From Prevotella sp. (GTDB taxonomy: Bacteria; Bacteroidota; Bacteroidia; Bacteroidales; Bacteroidaceae), in assembly GCA_021204905.1 (NCBI GenBank), contig JAJPYN010000013.1, positions 76,601 to 140,600 of the forward strand: a DNA stretch of 64,000 nucleotides, read 5' to 3'. Shown here piece by piece: positions 52,603-64,000 of the stretch. A model generated the notes under the pieces. The model ran no database searches, was not told the DNA's origin, and worked only from the letters and a program-made list of their open reading frames with translations. Position numbers and translations under genes: made by a program. The stretch's first letter is position 1. The number at the start of each line of letters is the position of its first letter.

Positions 52603-53894
52603 TTGCTCGGAGATATGCTGTCTAATGCTTGTTTGATATCGTCTATCAGGTCGTCGCAGTCTTCTATGCCGACGGAAAGACGGATAAGGTCGGGTGCGAT
52701 GCCCGCTTCAGCCAATTGCTCCTCACTGAGTTGGCGGTGTGTGTGGCTTGCGGGATGGAGCACACAGCTGCGTGCGTCCGCCACGTGTGTGGCGATATGG
52801 ATAAGTCGGAGCGAGTCCATAAACTGCACCGCGGTGTCCCTGTCGCCTTTCAGACCGAACGACATGACGCCGCAACTCCCTGCCGGCAGGTATTTCTTTG
52901 CCAGCTCATAGCCCTCGTCATCGGGGAGGTCGGCATAGCGAACCCATGCCACACGCGGGTCATCGTGAAGGAATTGCGCTATGCGCAGGGCGTTTTGGCA
53001 GTGGCGTTCCATACGCAGATGCAGCGTTTGCAGACCGAGATTAAGGAGAAAAGCGTTCTGCGGCGAGGGGATGGAGCCGAGGTCGCGCATGAGTTGCGCC
53101 ACGAGCTTGGTGGTGTATCCCATTGCTCCGAATGCCTTGGTATATATAAGTCCGTGGTAGGAATCGTCGGGCGTGCACAGCCCCGGGTATTTCTCCGCAT
53201 AATCATTCCACGGGAACCGCCCGCTGTCTACCACGCAGCCGCCCACCTGCGTCGCCAATCCGTCCATATATTTAGTGGTGGAATGGGTTACTATATCCGC
53301 TCCCCACTCGAACGGGCGGCAATTTATCGGCGTCGCGAAAGTATTGTCGACGATTAACGGCACGCCGTGCGAATGAGCTATGCGCGCAAATTTTTCTATG
53401 TCAAGAATCTTGCAACCGGGGTTCGATATCGTCTCTCCGAACAGTGCTTTCGTGTTCTTGCGGAAGGCGCGGGAGATGGTCTCCTCGTCGTCCTCCTGAT
53501 TGATAAACGTGCAATCTATGCCGAGTTTCTTCATCGTAACACCAAACAGATTGTACGTGCCGCCGTATATCTCGCTTGACGTAACTATGTGGTCGCCCGC
53601 CTGACAGATGTTGAAGATAGCGAAGAAGTTTGCCGCTTGACCGCTCGACGTAAGCACCGCCCCGACGCCGCCTTCCAATTCGGCTATCTTAACCGCCACT
53701 GCATCGTTGGTCGGGTTTTGCAGACGCGTGTAGAAATAGCCCTCTTTTTTCAGGTCGAACAGCATTGCCATCTCGTCGGAGTTGTCATATTTGAATGTTG
53801 TACTTTGATAGATAGGCACTTCCACCGGCTCGCCGTTCTTCGGCTTCCACCCCGCGCGCACGCAGAGAGTGGCACGTTTCAATTCTTTCTTCAT
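52599..53894 (-). CDS. metY: O-acetylhomoserine sulfhydrylase-type PLP enzyme
   Basis: A 431-residue member of the Cys/Met-metabolism PLP family. It fits O-acetylhomoserine aminocarboxypropyltransferase, which makes homocysteine from sulfide. Landmarks are PVEVPIYQSTTFKYDN near the start, YTRLQNPTND, SSGQAANF, the TISNPGCKILDIEKFA segment, and PLP lysine K208 in HSTTKYMDG. Cystathionine synthases are close relatives, but length and the SSGQAA form favour MetY. It heads the overlapping metY-purL-chr-chr operon and has a full promoter. Confidence 0.9.
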   Translation of the reverse strand: MKKELKRATLCVRAGWKPKNGEPVEVPIYQSTTFKYDNSDEMAMLFDLKKEGYFYTRLQNPTNDAVAVKIAELEGGVGAVLTSSGQAANFFAIFNICQAGDHIVTSSEIYGGTYNLFGVTMKKLGIDCTFINQEDDEETISRAFRKNTKALFGETISNPGCKILDIEKFARIAHSHGVPLIVDNTFATPINCRPFEWGADIVTHSTTKYMDGLATQVGGCVVDSGRFPWNDYAEKYPGLCTPDDSYHGLIYTKAFGAMGYTTKLVAQLMRDLGSIPSPQNAFLLNLGLQTLHLRMERHCQNALRIAQFLHDDPRVAWVRYADLPDDEGYELAKKYLPAGSCGVMSFGLKGDRDTAVQFMDSLRLIHIATHVADARSCVLHPASHTHRQLSEEQLAEAGIAPDLIRLSVGIEDCDDLIDDIKQALDSISPSK

Positions 53895-53921
53895 CGCTTT
53901 TTTGAGTTAAAAATTATAGTA

Positions 53922-53953
53922 CAAAGGTAGTGTATGAAGAAAGAATAGGCAAA
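53922..53953 (-). promoter_or_regulatory. Promoter of the metY-purL operon
   Basis: On the minus strand TTTG (53950-53953), 20 nt spacer, TACCTTTG (53922-53929), 27 nt before the metY ATG at 53894. Confidence 0.8.
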
Positions 53954-53997
53954 CAAAAGCGGCTAATTGCTTCGCGCAAAATTAAAATGGCGGAAAA

Positions 53998-54029
53998 TTT
54001 GCGGCGCGAGGAAAAAACCTTTACCTTTG
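53998..54029 (+). promoter_or_regulatory. Promoter of rpsU
   Basis: TTTG (53998-54001), 20 nt spacer, TACCTTTG (54022-54029) followed by CAGCCG. Divergent from the metY promoter 45 bp away. Confidence 0.8.
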
Positions 54030-54073
54030 CAGCCGCTTCGCAAAACAGTTTAACAAAAAATAAAGGCAATTGC

Positions 54074-54265
54074 ATGATTATCGTACCAGTAAAAGACGGT
54101 GAGAACATCGAGAGGGCGTTGAAAAAATTCAAGCGCAAGTTTGAGAAAACGGGCATGGTGAAAGAGCTGCGCGCACGCCAGCATTTCAACAAGCCGTCGG
54201 TTGTCCACCGCTTGAAGATCCAGCACGCCGTCTATGTTCAGAAGTTGCGTGCCGCAGAGGAATAA
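54074..54265 (+). CDS. rpsU: 30S ribosomal protein S21
   Basis: A 63-residue basic protein of the small subunit, important at translation initiation. MIIVPVKDGENIERALKKFKRKFEKTG is the standard S21 start. An open frame reaching 53930 would cross the promoter, so the ATG at 54074 is used. A tyrosine recombinase gene follows by 45 bp, the usual neighbour in Bacteroidales. Confidence 0.95.
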   Translation: MIIVPVKDGENIERALKKFKRKFEKTGMVKELRARQHFNKPSVVHRLKIQHAVYVQKLRAAEE

Positions 54266-54310
54266 CGTTTTTTGAAGCTGCCGCCGAGAGGCAATTAGTT
54301 GCGCGCGGGG

Positions 54311-55216
54311 ATGGACGGGCTGATTTCGGAATTTGCCGCTTATTTGCAGTTCGAACGCCGCCGCTCGCCGCACACGGTAGCAAGCTATCGCATTGATTTA
54401 CAGCTGTTTCGCGACTATGCGAAGACGGTTGACGCGGAAATCACTTGGCAGTCGGTAGACGCAGATATTATCCGCGGTTGGATGGAGGACATGATGGACA
54501 AAGGCCGTTCGGCAACGTCGATAAACAGACGTCTGAGCAGCCTTCGTTCTTTTTTCCGCTTCGCCGTGATGCGCGGCAAGGTGGCCTCCGACCCGGCGTT
54601 CCACGTGCGCGGACCGAAGAAGGCGCGCCCCCTGCCGCAGTATTTGCAGGAGCAGGAGATGGACCGCTTGCTCGGCGATGATTATTGGACCGACAGCTTT
54701 GCCGACCTTCGCGCGCGCACGATAATCCTTACTTTCTATTCCACAGGCATTCGGCTGTCCGAGCTGACGGGCCTCGACGACGCCGACATCGATTTCGCCA
54801 ACGGCGCGCTGAAGGTGCTCGGCAAGCGCAATAAAGAGCGGGTCATCCCTTTCGGCGACGAGCTTTCTAACGCTTTGAAGACATATATCGCGCGGCGCAA
54901 CGAGGCTGTCGGGCAGACTAAGGCTTTGTTCGTTACCGACCGCGGCGGGCGCATGAAAGACTGGCAAGTGAGAAACCTTGTCCGCACGCACGTCGCGAGG
55001 GTGTCGACGATGAAGAAGCGTTCGCCGCATATCCTGCGCCATTCGTTCGCCACGGCAATGCTCAACAACGATGCCGCCCTCGAAAGCATTAAGGAACTGC
55101 TCGGCCACGAGAGCGCCTCGACAACGGAGATCTACACGCACACCACGTTCGAGCAGTTGCGCAAGGTGTACAACCAGAGCCATCCCCGCGGCAACGATGC
55201 GGCCGACGATGCCTGA
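54311..55216 (+). CDS. XerC/XerD-type tyrosine recombinase
   Basis: A 301-residue site-specific recombinase, probably one of the Xer pair resolving chromosome dimers at dif. The N-terminal SAM-like DNA-binding domain covers about 1-90 (EFAAYLQFERRRSPHTVASY). The catalytic domain has R148 (TGIRLSEL), H240 and R243 (HILRHSFAT), H266 (GHESASTTEIYTHT) and tyrosine Y275 as nucleophile. A TTG at 54299 could also start the frame; the ATG at 54311 is preferred. Position after rpsU fits the housekeeping Xer gene rather than an integrase. XerC versus XerD cannot be settled. Confidence 0.93.
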   Translation: MDGLISEFAAYLQFERRRSPHTVASYRIDLQLFRDYAKTVDAEITWQSVDADIIRGWMEDMMDKGRSATSINRRLSSLRSFFRFAVMRGKVASDPAFHVRGPKKARPLPQYLQEQEMDRLLGDDYWTDSFADLRARTIILTFYSTGIRLSELTGLDDADIDFANGALKVLGKRNKERVIPFGDELSNALKTYIARRNEAVGQTKALFVTDRGGRMKDWQVRNLVRTHVARVSTMKKRSPHILRHSFATAMLNNDAALESIKELLGHESASTTEIYTHTTFEQLRKVYNQSHPRGNDAADDA

Positions 55217-55290
55217 CGCGAACGCCTATTATTAAAGGTGCCGCCGGCCTCTCGCGCTTTGTACACACGGGCGAAAAAGATTGAAAATTT

Positions 55291-55321
55291 TTTGGAGAAT
55301 TAAATTTTATATCTACCTTTG
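55291..55321 (+). promoter_or_regulatory. Promoter of the tRNA-tuf operon
   Basis: TTTG (55291-55294), 19 nt spacer, TACCTTTG (55314-55321), 20 nt before the first tRNA. Confidence 0.82.
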
Positions 55322-55341
55322 CAACCGCTTTGCGTCTTACC

Positions 55342-55415
55342 GCCTCTTTAGCTCAGTTGGCCAGAGCACGTGATTTGTAATCTCGGGGTCGTTGGTTCGA
55401 ATCCGACAAGAGGCT
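55342..55415 (+). tRNA. tRNA-Thr (anticodon TGT)
   Basis: Cloverleaf with acceptor GCCTCTT/AAGAGGC, anticodon loop TTTGTAA and TTCGAAT T-loop. The anticodon stem has one T-T mismatch. CCA is not encoded. Confidence 0.95.
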
Positions 55416-55466
55416 CTCGCAAGGGGGAGACAAGATGGCGGCGGGCGGCGGCAAGCATTGAGAAAA

Positions 55467-55549
55467 GGGTGTTTTCCAGAGTGGCCAAATGGGGCAGACT
55501 GTAAATCTGCTGTCTTACGACTTCGGTGGTTCGAATCCATCAGCACCCA
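55467..55549 (+). tRNA. tRNA-Tyr (anticodon GTA)
   Basis: Type II tRNA of 83 nt with a long variable arm, acceptor GGGTGTT paired with AGCACCC, anticodon loop containing TGTAAA. Confidence 0.95.
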
Positions 55550-55650
55550 CTTTCTTTTGCGCACCGCTCGGCGAAGGGTCGCAGGCGGCGGTCAGGCGTG
55601 ACGGCGGCGGGCGCATCGTTCTGCCAAATGTGCCGGAAACACCCCAACAG

Positions 55651-55723
55651 GCGGAAATAGCTCAGTTGATAGAGCATCAGCCTTCCAAGCTGAGGGTCGC
55701 GGGTTTGAGCCCCGTTTTCCGCT
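55651..55723 (+). tRNA. tRNA-Gly (anticodon TCC)
   Basis: Acceptor GCGGAAA/TTTCCGC, anticodon stem TCAGC/GCTGA around CTTCCAA. The window from 55550 to 55650 before it shows nothing recognisable. Confidence 0.95.
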
Positions 55724-55728
55724 CTTTT

Positions 55729-55800
<72 letters not shown>

Positions 55801-55892
55801 CTGCAAGCCGGCTTTCCGCAGGCAATAGAAACGAAGAGAACAAACGATATCGTAATCAAATAAACTAATTAAAAGGTTAATAAGAAGAAGCT

Positions 55893-57077
<1,185 letters not shown>

Positions 57078-57120
57078 TTCCCGCAAAGAGATAAATCCGA
57101 ATCGGATTAGTTTCGCATCG

Positions 57121-57151
57121 GTTCCCGCTATCAGAATTTGTTAGCGGGAAC
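57121..57151 (+). terminator. Strong hairpin between tuf and tRNA-Trp
   Basis: GTTCCCGCTA and TAGCGGGAAC form a perfect 10-bp stem with an 11-nt loop. No T-run follows, so it may be an mRNA 3'-end stabiliser or a processing site releasing tRNA-Trp rather than a true terminator. A smaller palindrome (AATCC/GGATT) lies about 30 nt upstream. Confidence 0.5.
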
Positions 57152-57157
57152 TAATCT

Positions 57158-57228
57158 ACGGGAGTCTTCCAATGGTAGGAAAGCGGTCTCCAAAACCGTC
57201 AATGTGGGTTCGATTCCTGCCTCCCGTG
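57158..57228 (+). tRNA. tRNA-Trp (anticodon CCA)
   Basis: Acceptor ACGGGAG/CTCCCGT, anticodon loop TCTCCAAAA region with CCA. Placed between tuf and secE as is usual in bacteria. Confidence 0.95.
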
Positions 57229-57246
57229 CGACAAGATTTTCCGACT

Positions 57247-57450
57247 ATGTTGAAGAAAGCATACACCAAAGTTAAGGATTACTGCAAGTCTTGTTACGAA
57301 GAGCTTGCACACAAAACAACCTGGCCGACACGCAAGCAGTTGGCGCACAGCGCGGTGGTAGTGTTATCAGCTTCCCTCGTCATCGCGCTCATCGTCTTCT
57401 GCATGGACAGCGTGTTTAAGTTTGCCATGGGCATCGTCTATCCCAACTAA
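57247..57450 (+). CDS. secE: Preprotein translocase subunit SecE
   Basis: A 67-residue single-helix form of SecE. The conserved cytosolic segment EELAHKTTWPTRKQLAHSAVVVL precedes one membrane helix (about 37-60). The frame is open into the tRNA-Trp gene upstream; the ATG at 57247 follows the tRNA. Part of the secE-nusG-rplKAJL-rpoB cluster. Confidence 0.95.
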   Translation: MLKKAYTKVKDYCKSCYEELAHKTTWPTRKQLAHSAVVVLSASLVIALIVFCMDSVFKFAMGIVYPN

Positions 57451-57462
57451 CACCCGAGCAAG

Positions 57463-58008
57463 ATGGCAGAGGCAGATAAGAAGTGGTACGTGTTTCGCAC
57501 CGTGAGCGGCAAGGAAGCCAAGGCGAAAGAGTATATTGAAACGGCGATGACGCACGACAAGATGCTCTTTTCGCACGTGAGCGAGCTGCTGCTGCCGATG
57601 GAGAAACAGACATCGCTGCGCAACGGCAAGCGCGTGGAGAAGGAGAAGCTCCGGCTCCCGGGCTACTTGTTTGTCTTGGCCGACATGAACGGCGATGTGG
57701 CGCACGCGCTGCGCTTCACACCGAACGTGCTGGGCGTGCTGGGCGGCATGGACAATCCCACACCCGTCTCCTCGGCGGAGATTAACAGGATGGTCGGCGC
57801 GGCCGAAGAGACCTTCGTGCGCAGCGAGATGGACATCCCGTACCTCGTCGGCGAGACGGTGAAAGTGACGGACGGGCCTTTCACGGGGTTCAGCGGAGTG
57901 GTCGAAGAAGTGAGTACCGAAAAGAGAAAGCTGAAAGTCATGGTGAAGATTTTCGGCCGGAAAACACCGCTCGAACTCAGTTATATGCAAGTAGAGAAAG
58001 AAGGTTGA
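57463..58008 (+). CDS. nusG: Transcription termination/antitermination factor NusG
   Basis: A 181-residue NusG: NGN domain (WYVFRTVSGKEAKAKEYIE at the start) that binds RNA polymerase, and a C-terminal KOW domain (VGETVKVTDGPFTGFSGVVEEV, about 125-150) that contacts Rho or ribosomal protein S10. The late part, SYMQVEKEG, replaces the usual longer C-terminus. Twelve bases after secE. Confidence 0.96.
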   Translation: MAEADKKWYVFRTVSGKEAKAKEYIETAMTHDKMLFSHVSELLLPMEKQTSLRNGKRVEKEKLRLPGYLFVLADMNGDVAHALRFTPNVLGVLGGMDNPTPVSSAEINRMVGAAEETFVRSEMDIPYLVGETVKVTDGPFTGFSGVVEEVSTEKRKLKVMVKIFGRKTPLELSYMQVEKEG

Positions 58009-58071
58009 TCGTTGTTACGGACCCTCAGCCGGACCATTTCTCGCTATTAACATCAAAATCAAAATTGAACA

Positions 58072-58512
58072 ATGGCTAAAGAAGTTGCTGGATTAATCAA
58101 ACTGCAGATTAAAGGCGGCGCGGCAAATCCCTCTCCCCCGGTAGGGCCTGCTCTGGGCTCGAAAGGCATCAACATCATGGGATTTTGCAAAGAGTTCAAT
58201 GCTCGAACGCAGGATAAGGCGGGGAAAATCCTTCCCGTCGTCATCACGTGCTATACCGACAAGTCATTCGATTTCATCATCAAAACCCCGCCGGCAGCAG
58301 TGCAGCTCCTCGAAGCGGCAAAGCTCAAAGGCGGCTCCGGCGCGCCCAACCGCCAGAAGGTGGGCAGCGTAACGTGGGATCAAGTGCGCGCTATAGCAGA
58401 GGATAAGATGCCGGACTTGAATTGTTTTACAATCGAGAGTGCGATGCGCCTTATCGCGGGAACAGCACGAAGCATGGGCATCACGGTCAAAGGGGACTTC
58501 CCCGGCAAATAA
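58072..58512 (+). CDS. rplK: 50S ribosomal protein L11
   Basis: A 146-residue protein of the GTPase-associated centre. [37 protein letters not shown] is the L11 N-domain signature; the C-domain ends with [11 protein letters not shown] and binds 23S rRNA. Methylation and stringent-response sensing depend on it in other bacteria. Confidence 0.98.
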   Translation: MAKEVAGLIKLQIKGGAANPSPPVGPALGSKGINIMGFCKEFNARTQDKAGKILPVVITCYTDKSFDFIIKTPPAAVQLLEAAKLKGGSGAPNRQKVGSVTWDQVRAIAEDKMPDLNCFTIESAMRLIAGTARSMGITVKGDFPGK

Positions 58513-58535
58513 TTTTTTAACTTCACTTTGAGACA

Positions 58536-59231
58536 ATGAGTACACTGACAAAAAATCGGAAATCAGTAGCCGAAAAGGTTGAAGCGGGGAAATTATACAC
58601 GCTCAAAGAAGCCTCGTCGCTCGTCAAAGAAATTACCACTACCAAGTTCGATGCCTCCGTCGATATCGACGTCAGGCTCGGCGTCGACCCGCGTAAGGCC
58701 AACCAGATGGTGCGCGGCGTCGTGTCGCTGCCAAACGGCACGGGTAAGGTAACACGAGTGCTCGCCCTTTGCACCGCCGACCAAGAAGCTGCCGCAAAAA
58801 GCGCCGGCGCCGACTATGTTGGTCTCGACGAATACATCGAGAAAATCAAAGGCGGCTGGACCGACGTTGACGTGATCATCACTATGCCCTCATGCATGGG
58901 CAAGCTCGGACCCTTGGGCCGCATCCTCGGCCCGCGCGGCCTGATGCCGAACCCCAAGAGCGGCACCGTTACAATGGACGTGGCAAAAGCAGTGAAAGAG
59001 GTGAAACAAGGCAAGATAGACTTTAAGGTTGATAAAACGGGCATCATCCACACGTCAATCGGCAAAGTGTCGTTCACCCCGGAGCAGATTTACGAAAACG
59101 CGAAGGAATTCGTGTCCACCATACAGAAGCTCCGCCCCGCCGCTGCCAAAGGCACGTATATGAAAAGCATCTTTCTGTCGAGCACAATGAGTGCCGGTAT
59201 CAAAGTGGATCCGAAATCGGCGGTTGAATAA
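58536..59231 (+). CDS. rplA: 50S ribosomal protein L1
   Basis: A 231-residue L1-stalk protein. [30 protein letters not shown] and the [18 protein letters not shown] segment are standard. In many bacteria L1 represses its own operon by binding the rplK-rplA mRNA; I see no obvious mimic here. It is followed after 22 bp by rplJ, with no room for a long L10 leader. Confidence 0.98.
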   Translation: MSTLTKNRKSVAEKVEAGKLYTLKEASSLVKEITTTKFDASVDIDVRLGVDPRKANQMVRGVVSLPNGTGKVTRVLALCTADQEAAAKSAGADYVGLDEYIEKIKGGWTDVDVIITMPSCMGKLGPLGRILGPRGLMPNPKSGTVTMDVAKAVKEVKQGKIDFKVDKTGIIHTSIGKVSFTPEQIYENAKEFVSTIQKLRPAAAKGTYMKSIFLSSTMSAGIKVDPKSAVE

Positions 59232-59253
59232 ACAATTAAAATTTTTAACTACG

Positions 59254-59772
59254 ATGAGAAGAGAAGAAAAAGATACCGTCATCACCCAGATCGGCGAATA
59301 CCTCGCAGCCTACCCGCATTTCTACCTCGTGAACCTCACGGGCCTCGACGCCGGCAAGACAAGCGAGCTGCGCCGCAAGTGCTTCAAGAAGGAAATCAAA
59401 CTCGTAGTTGTGAAAAACACCTTGCTCAAAAAGGCGTTCGAACACTGCGACACCGACTTTTCACCCCTGTATGAGGCTTTGAAAGGGAACACCGCCCTGA
59501 TGCTCTGCAACGTGGCCGCAGCCCCCGCAAAGCTCCTGAAAGACTACTCCAATGACGAGTTCCCCGCGCTCAAAGCAGCCTACGCCGAAGAGAGCATCTT
59601 CGTGGGCGCCGACAAGCTCGAAGAACTGTCGAACATCAAGAGCAAGAACGAGCTCATCGCCGACGTCGTTGCACTGCTGCAATCGCCCGCGAAGAACGTC
59701 CTGTCGGCTCTGCAATCCGGCGCGAACACCATCCACGGCGTGCTCACGACGCTTGGCGAACGCCCCGAATAG
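59254..59772 (+). CDS. rplJ: 50S ribosomal protein L10
   Basis: A 172-residue stalk base protein that holds L7/L12 dimers. FYLVNLTGLDAGKTSELRRKCFK and VVKNTLLKKAFE are typical. The frame extends upstream to 59191, inside rplA; the ATG at 59254 fits homologues. Confidence 0.96.
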   Translation: MRREEKDTVITQIGEYLAAYPHFYLVNLTGLDAGKTSELRRKCFKKEIKLVVVKNTLLKKAFEHCDTDFSPLYEALKGNTALMLCNVAAAPAKLLKDYSNDEFPALKAAYAEESIFVGADKLEELSNIKSKNELIADVVALLQSPAKNVLSALQSGANTIHGVLTTLGERPE

Positions 59773-59816
59773 ACAAATAAAAATTTAATTAAAACAAAAA
59801 ATCATTATTATAAATT

Positions 59817-60194
59817 ATGGCAGATATTAAAGCTATTGCAGAAAGTTTGGTAAACCTTACTGTAAAAGAAGTAAATGAGTTGGCACAGGTGCTCAAAGAC
59901 GAGTACGGCATCGAACCCGCAGCCGCAGCAGTCGCCGTTGCTGCAGGTCCCGCCGCCGTTGGTCCCGCCGCTGCCGAAGAGAAGACCTCGTTCGACGTAG
60001 TGCTCACCGAGATCGGCGCAGCCAAACTGGCCGTCGTTAAAGCCGTGAAAGAGGCTTGCGGGCTGGGTCTGAAAGAGGCGAAAGACCTCGTCGACGGCTG
60101 CCCCGCCACCATCAAGGCCGGTCTGAACAAGGACGAAGCCGAGAACCTCAAGAAGGTCATCGAGGACGCCGGCGCGAAGATCGAACTGAAATAA
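59817..60194 (+). CDS. rplL: 50S ribosomal protein L7/L12
   Basis: A 125-residue stalk protein: N-terminal dimerisation helix ([31 protein letters not shown]), an alanine/valine/proline-rich hinge (about 38-60) and the C-terminal factor-binding domain ([25 protein letters not shown] onward). It recruits translation GTPases. A terminator-like hairpin follows. Confidence 0.98.
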   Translation: MADIKAIAESLVNLTVKEVNELAQVLKDEYGIEPAAAAVAVAAGPAAVGPAAAEEKTSFDVVLTEIGAAKLAVVKAVKEACGLGLKEAKDLVDGCPATIKAGLNKDEAENLKKVIEDAGAKIELK

Positions 60195-60222
60195 TTCGAA
60201 CACACTTTTCATCAAACACATT

Positions 60223-60260
60223 GGTTAGGGTTTGTCCAATAGGCGAATCCTAACCTTTTT
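60223..60260 (+). terminator. Terminator/attenuator between rplL and rpoB
   Basis: GGTTAGG (60223-60229) and CCTAACC (60249-60255) pair across a 19-nt loop, followed by TTTTT. It lies 28 bp after rplL and 85 bp before rpoB. By analogy with other bacteria, where a partial terminator here lowers rpoBC relative to ribosomal proteins, it probably acts as an attenuator. The rest of the 150-bp gap shows nothing else. Confidence 0.72.
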
Positions 60261-60344
60261 GTGTCTTTCACGCCCGTGCCTTACAGAAGCGCGGGCAAGA
60301 ACGTTGCGGACAGCGTTACATCACAACCAACATATAAATCGTTT

Positions 60345-64000
<3,656 letters not shown>

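Noticed and set aside
54299..54310. TTG start for the tyrosine recombinase
   Set aside because: An ATG four codons later fits the family start; nothing supports the TTG.
54311..55216. Recombinase as marker of a mobile element next to tRNA genes
   Set aside because: It lies between rpsU and the tRNA-tuf operon, the standard housekeeping Xer site; there are no attachment repeats, cargo or other mobility genes.
59191..59253. L10 leader regulatory RNA before rplJ
   Set aside because: Only 22 bp separate rplA and rplJ, too short for the known L10 leader fold.

Overview
The window is a chromosomal segment of a GC-rich member of Bacteroidota, most likely order Bacteroidales. Direct evidence is the recurrent Bacteroidota promoter (TTTG, 19-20 nt spacer, TAnnTTTG) at eight places with exact spacing, the near absence of Shine-Dalgarno sequences, and a typical gene set: type III glutamine synthetase, LL-diaminopimelate aminotransferase, a Na+-pumping oxaloacetate decarboxylase, ATP-dependent PEP carboxykinase, DUF4254, DUF3108 and DUF2795 proteins, and the order rpsU-xer-tRNAs-tuf-trnW-secE-nusG-rplKAJL-rpoB. 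I cannot name the genus. There is no prophage, insertion sequence, plasmid gene or CRISPR array. Both ends cut a gene.

Layout. 1-7.3 kb: glycan degradation (GH89 alpha-N-acetylglucosaminidase, a heparan-glucosaminide acetyltransferase-like membrane protein and a GH92 alpha-mannosidase, joined by 4-bp stop/start overlaps, then a GH28 protein). 7.4-19.8 kb: a plus-strand housekeeping run (GH3-family ligase, envelope lipoprotein, DUF3108, mutS, histidine phosphatase, rpoN, PAP2-like, purE, ispG). 19.8-25.2 kb, minus strand: SLC13 transporter, rnc, fabF, acpP, DUF4254 protein. 25.3-30.7 kb: short nucleoside kinase, metG, thioredoxin-fold lipoprotein, esterase-like hydrolase. 31-37 kb: central carbon metabolism (oadGAB, upp, pckA). 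37.2-43.6 kb: a divergent nitrogen locus, with dapF-dapL-glnN on the minus strand and glnK-amtB on the plus strand around a 373-bp control region full of inverted repeats. 43.9-46.6 kb: asnB, a degenerate methyltransferase-like gene, DUF2795. 46.7-53.9 kb, minus strand: metY-purL-two half-size chromate transporters in overlapping array, then tatA-tatC. 54-64 kb: the translation and transcription core.

How genes work together. oadGAB and pckA handle oxaloacetate at the PEP/pyruvate node in a fermenting cell that can use a sodium gradient. glnN, glnK, amtB and asnB cover ammonium uptake, sensing and assimilation. The GH89 and acetyltransferase pair resembles two consecutive steps of lysosomal heparan sulfate breakdown.

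The signals least explained by ordinary annotation are: (1) short imperfect tandem repeats at or across the 3' ends of several unrelated genes, often with a TTTCAA core; (2) three mutually exclusive inverted-repeat arms in the nitrogen control region; (3) an IspG that has lost most of the central insert expected in this phylum.
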